From assembly GCA_050480245.1 (NCBI GenBank), contig JBCNEQ010000008.1: DNA of 41,992 nt; one strand, given 5' to 3'. The stretch's first letter is position 1. Each line of letters starts with the position of its first letter. A program made the position numbers and the translations under genes. The notes under the pieces are model-generated. The model saw only the letters and a program-made list of their open reading frames with translations, was not told where the DNA came from and made no database searches. Positions 23,615 through 31,921 of this stretch are shown in pieces. The stretch is from Anoxybacillus sp050480245. Lineage in GTDB: Bacteria > Bacillota > Bacilli > Bacillales > Anoxybacillaceae.

Positions 23615-23649
23615 TTTCTACATTTATCTCCATACAAGTCGACTATGAT
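23615..23649 (+). promoter_or_regulatory. Weaker tandem repeat operator and -10, LLM oxidoreductase (site G)
   Basis: TTTCTACATTT (23615-23625) and ATCTCCATACA (23626-23636) are followed after 7 bp by TATGAT (23644-23649). The first repeat matches best when slid by one base. The second half and spacer (CTCCAT, then AGTCGA) resemble site F. The leader would be about 95 nt to the ATG at 23751. Confidence 0.5.
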
Positions 23650-23750
23650 ATAACGTGGCGAGTGATCGGCTGGATGTAAAACAAAATTTCAACTTATATA
23701 GATACAACGAAATTAAAAAAATTAAAAAATAATTGGAAGGTAGATGTGAA

Positions 23751-24695
23751 ATGGAAAAATTTAAAAATCACAAAGGGTATTCACGCATGTATCAAGAAAA
23801 CAAACTAACTTTAGGATTGTTCTTTCCGATTGAATCGTATATGGGCGATGTCCCTGAGATGAATATAGAAAAGCAAATGAAGTTAGCCAAACGAGCAGAA
23901 GAACTCAATTTCGCTTCATTATTTGTGAGAGATGTACCGTTGCGCGATCCTAATTTCGGGGATGTCGGGCAAATATATGACCCGTTTACGTATTTAGGGT
24001 ATGTTGCTGCCAACACAGAAAAGATTGCTTTGGGAACGGGAAGTATTATTTTAACGTTGCGCCATCCTCTTCATGTTGCAAAAGCGGCGGCTTCTGTAGA
24101 CAGATTATCTGGTGAAAGACTTATTCTCGGTGTCGCAACAGGTGACCGTCCAATCGAGTTTCCAGCGTTCGCTGTGAATCCAGAAGATCGGAGCGAATTA
24201 TTCCGAGAAGCAGTGGCTGTCATGAGAAAAGCATGGAAAGAGCATTTTCCGACCATTGACTCTGCACGAGTTCATCTAGCCAATGGAGATCTTTTACCAA
24301 AACCGAAATTGTCAGACATCCCATTAATGGTGACAGGTCACAACGGACAGTCTCCTGAATGGATTGCTGAGAATAGTGATGGTTGGATTTACTATCCACG
24401 CGGACTCAAATTTCAAAAAATGTTAATTGATAATTGGCGTTCGTTAACAGACGAATTTAAGCCGTTTACCCAATCGTTTTATATTGATTTAACGGAAGAC
24501 CCAAATCATGCACCAATCCCGATTCATCTTGGATTCCGTACGGGGCGAAATTTCGTTATCGAATTTCTTGCAGCTTTACAGGATGCAGGTGTGAACCATG
24601 TCATCATCAATTTGAAATATGGCCAACGTCCAGTAGAAGAAGTGATCGAAGAATTAGGTGAATTTGTGCTTCCACACTTTCCGGCTTTATCATGA
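23751..24695 (+). CDS. LLM-class (luciferase-like) flavin-dependent oxidoreductase
   Basis: A 314-residue TIM-barrel protein of the bacterial luciferase-like family. Family marks include LTLGLFFPIE at the N-terminus, FASLFVRDVPLRDP, LGTGSIILTLRHPLHVAKAAAS, RLILGVATGDRP and the late PLMVTGHNGQ. Members are FMN- or F420-dependent monooxygenases or reductases; the substrate is not predictable. The ATG at 23751 is preferred over a TTG at 23733, which is itself part of the GGAAGG ribosome region. Possibly driven by site G. An IS end begins about 50 bp downstream. Confidence 0.88.
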   Translation: MEKFKNHKGYSRMYQENKLTLGLFFPIESYMGDVPEMNIEKQMKLAKRAEELNFASLFVRDVPLRDPNFGDVGQIYDPFTYLGYVAANTEKIALGTGSIILTLRHPLHVAKAAASVDRLSGERLILGVATGDRPIEFPAFAVNPEDRSELFREAVAVMRKAWKEHFPTIDSARVHLANGDLLPKPKLSDIPLMVTGHNGQSPEWIAENSDGWIYYPRGLKFQKMLIDNWRSLTDEFKPFTQSFYIDLTEDPNHAPIPIHLGFRTGRNFVIEFLAALQDAGVNHVIINLKYGQRPVEEVIEELGEFVLPHFPALS

Positions 24696-24822
24696 TGAGG
24701 ACAATCCATTTGGTTGATGACCTTTAAAGACGTAAATATAAGGGTAGTGTCAAAAAATCTATGAAAAGTCCTTTTTGAATTCCTTTTTAAGGTATTTAAA
24801 GGGGATGATGGCATCGGATTCG

Positions 24823-24947
24823 CCCTTGACCAACACTCGCCAAAGGAAAGAAAGGGTCAGTAAGGGCAAGGGCAGAAAAAAGGGCATAGGAAAGCAGCCC
24901 TTGCCCATTCCTTATTTTACCTTTGGCGAGGTTCGGATGGTCAAGGG
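24823..24947. repeat. 125-bp foldback in the IS subterminal region
   Basis: Three nested arms pair in order: CCCTTGACCA (24823-24832) with TGGTCAAGGG (24938-24947); TCGCCAAAGG (24837-24846) with CCTTTGGCGA (24920-24929); and GGGCAAGGGC (24864-24873) with GCCCTTGCCC (24897-24906). Each arm is a perfect 10-bp match. It lies just beyond the transposase stop. It could be a strong terminator/insulator or a structure used by the transposase. Confidence 0.8.
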
Positions 24948-24967
24948 TACGCTCCGCCGAATCCCTA

Positions 24968-26351
24968 CTAGACAGCCTGTTGTTTCAGAAAGTCTTGCGC
25001 CATGGCAATCAGCTTGCCCCAACGCGCAGGCATATGTGGAAGGCTGTCCAACTCTGGGAGGACGACCGGCACTCGGTTTTCTAATGCCCCATGTGGACGT
25101 AAGAAGTTGAAATACGCCACAAAGAGCGTGACAAGGGAAACCGAACCTTCTTCTGCACCGAAGCCGTGAGTCGGTCGATAGTTCCCTTTAAATGTTCGGT
25201 GGAATCGTTCGATGATCTGTTTCAATGGCCGAAATTCTTCCGACACAGGATCTTCATTGGTCAACCCGATGACTTGTCGAACATCGAAATGAATGCCATG
25301 TTGGGCGAAAAAGTGTTGCGCTAATAAATAAATCGGGTTCCCATCGACGACAAGAGAGAGCGCCTTTGGAATCGAAGGCAACTTCTTTAGGACGTCATCC
25401 ATGGCGCGAATCGCGATAAGACAATACGATCTTTTTCACGGCATCCAACATAAAGAACAGATAATGCCAACGTCCTTTGACGCGAATATACGTCTCGTCC
25501 CCACAAAAGGAGCCAGACAGCTCGTAAGGAAAGTGATCGATGAAAGGCTTGACGCTCAGCGCGACACTGTGGGCATAGTTGATGACCGTTTGGTGAGAAA
25601 TCGACACCCCATGCACGTCCTTCATGACGCCCGCTGTTTTTCGGGAAGACATTCCGTAGTTGACGTGATACGTCAAAATCAGCCCAAGGGTGTGAGAAGA
25701 CACCGACAGACGGGACACATCCACCTTTGGCTTTTTCGGAGAAGACGGTGCCAATGGACGAAAGTCAAACAGAAATTCGCGGTAGATGTACCGAACTTTA
25801 AAGGCATGAGGTTCCTGTTTAAATCGTTTCCGTTCGCGAGCATTCATGCGCCGAAGGTTCGTTTGGTAAAACGAACAATCATCGTTTTTGCATTTGTAGA
25901 TGTAGTAATCCTTGCGTTCTTTGATTTTCTCTAGTGTCTTTAAGCAGTGCGGACAACGCATAATGACTTGCTTGGCAAACCGGCTTCGGTGATTGAATCG
26001 GCCATGGCACACTTTGCACTGATACTGTCCCTTTCCACCATTGTTGGCATACAAATAGGCGGAGGGTGCTTGGCATTGCGGACAGGTCAGTGTATCTGGG
26101 ACGGTGGCTTTGGCGTTGGTGCGTCGTTGAATCGGCTTTAACGGTCGCCCATGTTTTTGTTCGTACTCGACAAGAAGTTGGCGGTAGTCCAGACGCGGAA
26201 GCGTGTCGATGACCGGTAGCTCATCGACTTGAAGTTTCTGATACGGCTTACGCACAGGTTCTTCGACATCCACGTTGGTGAGGGACTTCCCGAGAAGCGC
26301 CCCCATCAAATAAATAATAATTTGATATTGGGTCTTGATTATTTCAAACAA
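24968..26351 (-). pseudogene. DDE transposase with zinc ribbons (IS6/IS240-like core), frameshifted
   Basis: The N-terminal frame (25395-26351, TTG start) carries paired zinc-ribbon motifs (CPQC...CKVC, CPHC...CKNDDC) and an HTH-like region (MSSRKTAGVMKDVHGVSISH). The first catalytic Asp lies in GDETYIRVKGRWHYLF. Soon after KKIVLSY the frame breaks at a repeated CGCGAT word near 25402, with a probable small deletion. The second frame (24968-25402) has the second Asp (VVDGNPIY) and Glu (ERFHRTFKGNYR) and a normal C-terminus. The split is between D1 and D2, so neither part is active. Confidence 0.82.
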
Positions 26352-26626
26352 ATACGCTAATATTGAGGTAACAAGCTTGTCACTCCTTTGTTTGGGTGGT
26401 TGTGTGTGTCGTTACCTCAATCATACCGCGAACAACAGGGGTGGCAAGCTTTTTTTATCATTCATTGCGTAAAATCAACAAAAAATCGGGGTACGTCTTT
26501 AAAACTTTTGACAGTACCGGATGGATAAGGAATGGTCAAATGTCGGTGCTCGATTGTTTGAGCTATGCTATGCGCAAGGAATGTATAAGGAAGGAATTGG
26601 AAATCATTGTTTGACGGGGGATTGGA
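26352..26626. other. IS right end and spacer before the beta-propeller gene
   Basis: 26352-26518 is the 5' flank of the transposase and the IS terminal repeat. 26519-26626 is a short spacer with no recognised promoter and no repeat operator. The ribosome region GGGGGATTGG (about 26617-26626) belongs to the next gene. Confidence 0.5.
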
Positions 26627-28438
26627 ATGGGAACAACATTTAGGAAAGGTTTTTTATTTTGTCTCTTCTTGTTTATCTGTCTTTTCCATGTGTTTCCTTC
26701 CGCTAAAGCGGAAGCGGCCGGACCGCGTACGCAACAGCTTCCTGGGCGCGTGCTCGATTGGGTCATGGATGATCAAAATGGGTATATTTATGCGCTCACG
26801 GAAAAGGGGATGTTATTATTTATTGAAGCGAGCACATTGTCGATCAAAAAGCAGGAACCCGTTTCTCTGCGGGCATACAGCGCTTTATGGCGGAAATATG
26901 CCCAGCGGTCGGTCACTCTTCTTTTGCGGGACGGGAAGCTGTATGTGCCGTCTGAAACATCGATAGACGTTTTTGACGTCAAAACAAAACGGCTGATTCA
27001 ACGAGCCCCGTATAACGGATTGCCGTTTGGCCTATTAGGCAACAAAATCGTAACTTTCGGAAAGCAGTACGGGCGCGGGAAGACGACGTATGAGATGTAC
27101 ATGTGGGATTTGGCGGCGAAACGCCAAACAAGCCGGCTGATTGCTGATCCTAACTTTTTTTCCGTTTTTTCAGAGGAAAATACGTTGTTTTTCGATGAGA
27201 AGCGAGGTCTGGTCTTCATCGGTCGCAATGTTTCCATTCCTGATTTAGCGGTATTGCGCCTGTCCGATTTGAAGGTGGTGAAGCGAGTTTCGTATCAAGG
27301 GCCGAGAGGCAGCTCGCCCATCCATCCGCTCATCGTTGACGGAAGCGATGTGTTTTTTGCGGGAAGGCGCATTGATGCCGGAAATATCAACATGGTGCAC
27401 GACTGTTATAACGGCCCCGTTTTAGATGTTCAAGGGGCCTACGTGGTGACAAATAAGGCGGTGTATGACCGTTACACCTCTGCTAAGATAAACGCGCTTC
27501 CATTCCCGACGAACTATGCGTTGATGGATGCAAAGTACAATTTGTATTTGATCAAAGAAGGGGAAAATCGAATTTATAAATATCCATTGCCGGCCGATGA
27601 GAGCTATTATGTTCGATCGTCCCATTATGCTTTCACCAATGTCCCCATTTCCCATTTGGCTTATGATTCGTCGACCGGATGGTTGTATGTGTTGTCCGCC
27701 GAAGACAGCAAACTGTTTGTCATTCGCGCCAGCGACATGAAAATGGTGAAAGAAATTCATCCCGGACCGCAGCCGACGGATGTAAAAATTGATGGCGGCA
27801 AGGTGTATGTTGCGCTATCGGGAGCGACGAAAATGGCGATTTACGACGCCAAAACAATGCGGTTTCTTGGAACGGTGCCGCTGATCGCTGCTCCGCGTTC
27901 ATTGGCGATCGGGGACGGGAAAATTTTCTTCACGGACAATAGCCGCACGTTGACGGGATCGATTGCCGTTTATGATATGAAGACGAAAAAACAATGGCGA
28001 ATCCCAAAGGTATTCATCAATCCGTTGATTGGGTATGACGAAAAACAAAATGTATTGTATGTCGGACAGGAAGGAACATCGGATCATGATCTGTATGCGG
28101 TGCGGCTTTCCGATTGGCATGTTTCGCAACTATTGTCCTTCCCTGGAGGGGATGATGCCTTTTTTATGAACGGCGGGGAGATTTTTTACGGAAAGGCGCG
28201 CATCAATCCAGCCCAGCCCGGCGCATTGGTGGCCGCTGAATTTCCGGAGCCGCTTCGGGCGGCGAGCCGTCAATATATCATCACCAGCCGTGCCATTTAT
28301 AACCGGGCAACAGGAACGAAAATCACCGATTTGTCATCTGAAGCGTTGCTCGCAACGGCTGGAGATGATGGAATGATCTTCACGTATCGAAAAGTGGCTA
28401 CGAACCATTATTTGATTAAGCAAAAACTGTCTCAGTGA
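26627..28438 (+). CDS. Large secreted beta-propeller protein (YVTN/NHL-type repeats)
   Basis: A 603-residue exported protein: a Sec signal peptide (residues 1-29, cleavage near AKAEA), then six or more repeats of a beta-propeller kind. Typical strands are LDWVMDDQNGYIYALTE, GWLYVLSAEDSKLFVIRASD, GKVYVALSGATKMAIYDAKT and NVLYVGQEGTSDHDLYAVRL. No enzyme motif is seen, so binding or scaffold roles at the cell surface are more likely. Coding is GC-richer than the neighbours. The gene ends exactly where a TnpB-type element begins, the TGA touching the transposon boundary, so the native C-terminus may have been altered. Confidence 0.82.
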   Translation: MGTTFRKGFLFCLFLFICLFHVFPSAKAEAAGPRTQQLPGRVLDWVMDDQNGYIYALTEKGMLLFIEASTLSIKKQEPVSLRAYSALWRKYAQRSVTLLLRDGKLYVPSETSIDVFDVKTKRLIQRAPYNGLPFGLLGNKIVTFGKQYGRGKTTYEMYMWDLAAKRQTSRLIADPNFFSVFSEENTLFFDEKRGLVFIGRNVSIPDLAVLRLSDLKVVKRVSYQGPRGSSPIHPLIVDGSDVFFAGRRIDAGNINMVHDCYNGPVLDVQGAYVVTNKAVYDRYTSAKINALPFPTNYALMDAKYNLYLIKEGENRIYKYPLPADESYYVRSSHYAFTNVPISHLAYDSSTGWLYVLSAEDSKLFVIRASDMKMVKEIHPGPQPTDVKIDGGKVYVALSGATKMAIYDAKTMRFLGTVPLIAAPRSLAIGDGKIFFTDNSRTLTGSIAVYDMKTKKQWRIPKVFINPLIGYDEKQNVLYVGQEGTSDHDLYAVRLSDWHVSQLLSFPGGDDAFFMNGGEIFYGKARINPAQPGALVAAEFPEPLRAASRQYIITSRAIYNRATGTKITDLSSEALLATAGDDGMIFTYRKVATNHYLIKQKLSQ

Positions 28439-28850
28439 ACTACCCCCACTTAATTTTCTAGCGAAAATTTGAAGTGGGGGCTTCCAAAGAAGTTTGACTG
28501 CTTCAAGCAATCCTTATTCTTTGAGGCGTGTCCACTTCGCCGCTAGAGCATAAGACACTCAGGTCTACAGCTTTACTTTTCTTTAAGATGTTTAATGCGC
28601 CATTGACATCCTGTTTACGAGTGGTGCCTTTGATTTTTTGCTTATCTTTCATGCTTTGAAGTCTGGCATTTTCTTTGTTAAACCATTGATTTATACTTTT
28701 TAATCTCCGCCCATCAATGATGAATGATCTGCCGTCTGATGTGACACAAGTTTTTACTGAATCTATCCTATTTTCAGCAAAATATAGTTAAGGCGATTCA
28801 TCTCCCACTTACTCCGCTTCGCTTCGTTGAAGTGGGAGTCTTCTCGCCTA
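28439..28850 (-). mobile_element. Decayed IS605/TnpB-type element (about 0.4 kb, hairpins at both ends)
   Basis: The right end carries CCCCCACTT-AATTTTC paired with GAAAATTT-G-AAGTGGGGG (28443-28480), the same type of end hairpin found at 41908. The other end carries CTCCCACTT paired with AAGTGGGAG (28802-28838). Between them is a shrunken tnpB on the minus strand. Such deletion derivatives with two end palindromes can be moved in trans by a TnpA encoded elsewhere. Confidence 0.72.
28503..28795 (-). pseudogene. tnpB remnant with internal deletion
   Basis: The minus strand reads TCVTSDGRSFIIDGRRLKS and INQWFNKENARLQSMKDKQK, the segment after RuvC-I in TnpB, up to GTTRKQ. It then jumps directly to DVNGALNILKKSKAVDLSVL, the RuvC-III region, and ends ...TPQRIRIA-stop. 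The middle (RuvC-II and the zinc finger) and the N-terminus are missing. It cannot encode a nuclease. Confidence 0.75.
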
Positions 28851-28855
28851 ATTAA

Positions 28856-28978
28856 GATAAAATTGCCATTGCTGGGAGCGTTGGTTCTCCAAAGCGCATG
28901 AAACAGTTTTCACAACGTCTAGACGGGCTCGTACCTCCGCTCGTCTCGTTTTATAAAGAAGCAAATATGTCATTATGA
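28856..28978 (+). pseudogene. Short 3' gene fragment of unknown kind
   Basis: An open frame of about 40 codons without a start ends at TGA 28976-28978. It reads IAIAGSVGSPKRMKQFSQR and later LVPPLVSFYKEANMSL. Its beginning abuts the TnpB-type relic, so it is probably the tail of a gene lost to transposition. The family is not recognised. Confidence 0.35.
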
Positions 28979-29055
28979 GGATGATGCCCAAAGGTGAATT
29001 TCCCAAGGCGTTCAATCACTGAAACACGTCTGTTCACAGATAGGAGGGTCTTTCC

Positions 29056-29253
29056 ATGTCACAACAGCGTAAATCGATAGGTACGGTGCCTGTCACGCTC
29101 AAAAAGAAAAAAGCGCTAGAAAAAGGTTTGAAAGAAGGACTACAACAAGAAAAGCGCCACATTGCGAAAAAGATGCTGGAAAAAGGCTACGACGTACAGA
29201 CAATTCATGAACTAACGGAATTGTCTGTGGAAGAGATTGAGGGGTTGAAGTGA
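29056..29253 (+). CDS. Small lysine/glutamate-rich protein resembling the tail of Rpn-type nucleases
   Basis: A 65-residue protein with its own AGGAGG (29041-29046) 9 nt before the ATG. A charged helix (KKKKALEKGLKEGLQQEKRH) is followed by AKKMLEKGYDVQTIHELTELSVEEIEGL. That is the pattern of the C-terminal HTH-like tail found on Rpn/PD-(D/E)xK transposase-like proteins (amkllekG...i...TgLs.eeI..L). It may be a stand-alone tail or the remains of a larger gene. No catalytic part is present nearby. Confidence 0.55.
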   Translation: MSQQRKSIGTVPVTLKKKKALEKGLKEGLQQEKRHIAKKMLEKGYDVQTIHELTELSVEEIEGLK

Positions 29254-29596
29254 TGTCATCCCTTGTCTGAAATTTTATTCATCCTTTTCTACAGTATTCG
29301 ACAACATTTCTCGTTCTCTTTCTGTACAATAAAATCGGTTTTATAATCAACGAAAGGAAAGGGGGCGACTGAATCAACACTACATAACTGAATATAGCAA
29401 ACGATATTCCTATTCATACCGTATCTTTATCGAATCCTAATCAGAAATACTCATTTACTCATCACATGGTTTATGGGTTAAGAAAATGGGATCATGACAT
29501 GGCCATTGTAGCGCAATGTCAATATATTGCATCGTGCGAAAAAATTTAGTGAGATACATTTACTCTAAAATCAACTTATTGAAGGATGAGAAGAAC
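29254..29596. other. Mostly non-coding gap with a possible coding relic
   Basis: 29388-29549 holds 53 stop-free codons without a start, reading NIANDIPIHTVSLSNPN then FTHHMVYGLRKWDHDMAIV, which looks protein-like but is unassigned. GAAAGGAAAGGGGG near 29352-29365 resembles a ribosome site, but TGA and TAA codons follow it. It is probably a decayed gene. Confidence 0.3.
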
Positions 29597-30061
29597 ATGA
29601 GGATTGTACCGAAGCACATAGTGGCTGTCTCCGGTTATATTGTAAATGACCATGGGGAAGTATTGCTTGTCAAAACACATTACCGTTCCGATACATGGGA
29701 ACTTCCTGGTGGACAAGTCGAAGAAGGAGAGTCTTTGCATCATGCATTAGTAAGGGAAGTGCATGAAGAAACAGGATTGAAAATAGTACCACTGGGAGTA
29801 ACAGGAGTATATTACAATGCTACGGACCATATATTAGTTGTTGTATTTCGTGCGAAGTATGAAGAAGGTGATTTGAACATTCAGACCCAGGAAATAAAGG
29901 AAGCAAATTTTTTTCTGCTAACTAGCAAAAACATTTCAAAATATATAACGAGACCGCATATCGCTTCACGAGTACAGGATGCGATGAAATGTAATTGTTT
30001 AGTACCGTATGAAGCATGGGAAGTGTCACCGTGTCGAACGCTAGGAAGGGTGGGCGTATAA
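29597..30061 (+). CDS. Nudix hydrolase (1)
   Basis: A 154-residue Nudix protein. The box GGQVEEGESLHHALVREV followed by HEETGL (about residues 36-60) has the full GX5EX7REUXEEXGU set, so Mg2+-dependent hydrolysis of a nucleoside-diphosphate-linked compound is expected; the substrate cannot be told. The ATG at 29597 has AAGGATGAG upstream and begins the usual domain (MRIVPKHIVAVSGYIVN); an earlier in-frame start at 29516 lies in non-family sequence. The last 20 residues or so are not typical and the true end may have been altered. Confidence 0.85.
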   Translation: MRIVPKHIVAVSGYIVNDHGEVLLVKTHYRSDTWELPGGQVEEGESLHHALVREVHEETGLKIVPLGVTGVYYNATDHILVVVFRAKYEEGDLNIQTQEIKEANFFLLTSKNISKYITRPHIASRVQDAMKCNCLVPYEAWEVSPCRTLGRVGV

Positions 30062-30205
30062 CCGAACCTGCTTATCACGCCTATTTTCAAGATCATGATC
30101 CGAAATCACTTGAACGGTTAAGTGAAACAGAACAGTTAGAGTTGTTTTGAGCATAGGGAAAAAAGAGTCATTGTCTTTGATTTTCAATAATGTGGAGGAA
30201 AATGT

Positions 30206-30634
30206 ATGTATCCGAATTATCGAATTTCTGTTGAAGTGATTGTATGGCACGATGGGAAAGTTCTTTTAACAAAACGAGCAGAACATTGTAAGGTAGCTCC
30301 GAATGTATGGAACGTTCCAGCTGGAAAAATAAAATATGATGAGATTCCTGTGCAAGGTTTGTTTCGAGAAGCGAAAGAGGAATTGAATTTGGATGTAGAA
30401 TTGATAGAAGAACTATTCGTTCGAAATTTAAAAAGCAAAAGTGGTGACGAAGATATATATCGGGTTGTTTTCACGTATCTTGTCAAACCAAAAAATGATG
30501 ATATTTCTTCACTTACACTAAACGACGAACATTCTGAATTTGCTTGGGTAACGAAAGAAGATCTCAAAGATTCTAAGTATGAAACGCTTCATGACGATAT
30601 ACGACACATTTTAGTGACAAAAGTGTTTGTGTAA
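30206..30634 (+). CDS. Nudix hydrolase (2)
   Basis: A 142-residue Nudix protein. The box GKIKYDEIPVQGLFREAK then EELNL (about residues 48-70) keeps the REAKEE core. The fold begins at ISVEVIVWHDGKVLLTKRAE, reminiscent of NTP-sanitising or ADP-ribose pyrophosphatase-like members. GTGGAGGAAA precedes the ATG. It is followed by a terminator, so it is probably transcribed separately from the next gene. Confidence 0.88.
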   Translation: MYPNYRISVEVIVWHDGKVLLTKRAEHCKVAPNVWNVPAGKIKYDEIPVQGLFREAKEELNLDVELIEELFVRNLKSKSGDEDIYRVVFTYLVKPKNDDISSLTLNDEHSEFAWVTKEDLKDSKYETLHDDIRHILVTKVFV

Positions 30635-30645
30635 GACGATGTGAA

Positions 30646-30680
30646 ACCACCTCTGCGATTTATAGGGGTGGTATTTTTTA
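30646..30680 (+). terminator. Terminator after Nudix gene 2
   Basis: ACCACC (30646-30651) pairs with GGTGGT (30667-30672), and ATTTTTTATT follows. The loop is about 15 nt. Confidence 0.65.
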
Positions 30681-30764
30681 TTGAGCGAAACTTTTGCTTT
30701 TCTTTATTTCTTCCTCTTTAATGAAGTTACGAAATATTTTTTGTAGAGGATAGGAGAGAAAGAA

Positions 30765-31889
30765 ATGAAAATTCAATCGATTGAACCGACGCCAAGTCCA
30801 AATACAATGAAAGTGTTGCTTGATGAAGAGCTTCCATTTGGCACAAGTTATAACTATAAACCTGCGCAAGCTGCGCATGCGCCTGCCATTATCCAGCAAT
30901 TGCTGCAAATTGAAGGCGTGAAAGGCATTTATCATGTCGCTGATTTTTTAGCCGTTGAGCGGCATGCGAAATATGACTGGAAACCGATTTTAACGAAGGT
31001 GCGCGAAGTATTTGGCGAGCAGGTGGAGGAACTCCAAGATAATGAGCCCGTACGCAACGATCATTTTGGCGAAGTGAAAGTGTATGTGCAAATGTTGTAT
31101 GGCTTGCCGATGCAAGTGAAGTTAACGGATGGTCACGAAGAGAGACGTGTTGGCTTGCCAAAGCCGTTTGTCGATGCGGTGCTAGAAGCGCAAAAACATG
31201 CGGGGAATATCGTCATAGAGCGAAAATGGGTCGAAAAGGGCGTGCGGTACGGAACGTTTGAAGAAATCGGCGCTGATATTGTTGAGGAATTGTCTGCCGC
31301 TTATCCACCCGAACGGCTTGAACGGCTCGTGCACATGTTTAAACAAGGCGAACAGGCAAAAACACAAAAACGAACAAGCATTCAAGTAACAGAACAAATG
31401 CTAGAGAACCCAGACTGGACGAAACGATATGCGGCGTTGGAACAAATGATAGAGCCGAAGGAAACCGATTTGCCTGTATTGGCAAAGGCGTTAAAAGACG
31501 AAAAAGTCGCCATTCGTCGCTTAGCGACTGCGTATTTAGGAATGATTGGTGGCAAAAGCGTGCTTCCGTATTTGTATGAAGCACTCAAAGACTCAGCTGT
31601 TTCTGTGCGTCGTACAGCCGGTGACTGTTTGTCTGACATTGGTGACGTGGAAGCCATTCCTGTCATGGTTGAAGCGCTAAACGACGCAAGCAAGCTCGTT
31701 CGCTGGCGTGCCGCGATGTTTTTATACGAAAATGGTGATGAATCCGTCTTGCCTGCATTAAAAGCGGCCGAAAACGACCCGGAATTTGAGGTAAGCATGC
31801 AAGTAAAAATGGCGATTGAACGCATCGAAGGCGGCGAAGAAGCGAAAGGATCCGTTTGGAAACAAATGACGGAGAGTAGGAAGAGATAG
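30765..31889 (+). CDS. CvfC-family protein (NifU-N-like domain plus HEAT repeats)
   Basis: A 374-residue cytoplasmic protein like the conserved virulence factor C family (B. subtilis YpgR type). An N-terminal domain of about 90 residues (IEPTPSPNTMKVLLDEELP, GVKGIYHVADFLAVER) has the scaffold/NifU-N look. A middle domain is followed by PBS-lyase-type HEAT repeats from about residue 215 (RRLATAYLGMIGGKSVLPYL, VRRTAGDCLSDIGDVEAIP, VRWRAAMFLYENGDESVLP). Its biochemical role is not settled; S. aureus CvfC affects virulence gene expression. The ATG at 30765 follows GGAGAGAAAG. No operon link is seen beyond the nearby Nudix genes. Confidence 0.9.
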   Translation: MKIQSIEPTPSPNTMKVLLDEELPFGTSYNYKPAQAAHAPAIIQQLLQIEGVKGIYHVADFLAVERHAKYDWKPILTKVREVFGEQVEELQDNEPVRNDHFGEVKVYVQMLYGLPMQVKLTDGHEERRVGLPKPFVDAVLEAQKHAGNIVIERKWVEKGVRYGTFEEIGADIVEELSAAYPPERLERLVHMFKQGEQAKTQKRTSIQVTEQMLENPDWTKRYAALEQMIEPKETDLPVLAKALKDEKVAIRRLATAYLGMIGGKSVLPYLYEALKDSAVSVRRTAGDCLSDIGDVEAIPVMVEALNDASKLVRWRAAMFLYENGDESVLPALKAAENDPEFEVSMQVKMAIERIEGGEEAKGSVWKQMTESRKR

Positions 31890-31921
31890 ATATCGTTATT
31901 TTAGTGGAGAGGAGAATTTTA

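Larger units (their letters stand above)
24743..26518 (-). mobile_element. Zinc-ribbon DDE insertion sequence, inactivated
   Basis: The ends are imperfect inverted repeats: GGTAGTGTCAAAAA at 24743-24756 and, on the minus strand, GGTACTGTCAAAAG from 26518 to 26505. No flanking target duplication is visible. Between them lies one transposase gene on the minus strand with an internal deletion/frameshift, and a large hairpin (24823-24947) between its stop and the left end. A solo copy of the right end exists at 13448-13508, so the family was active here more than once. Confidence 0.8.

Noticed and set aside
24775..25110. Plus-strand open frame across the IS left end
   Set aside because: It overlaps the foldback and the antisense of the transposase C-terminus; no protein-like pattern or ribosome site.
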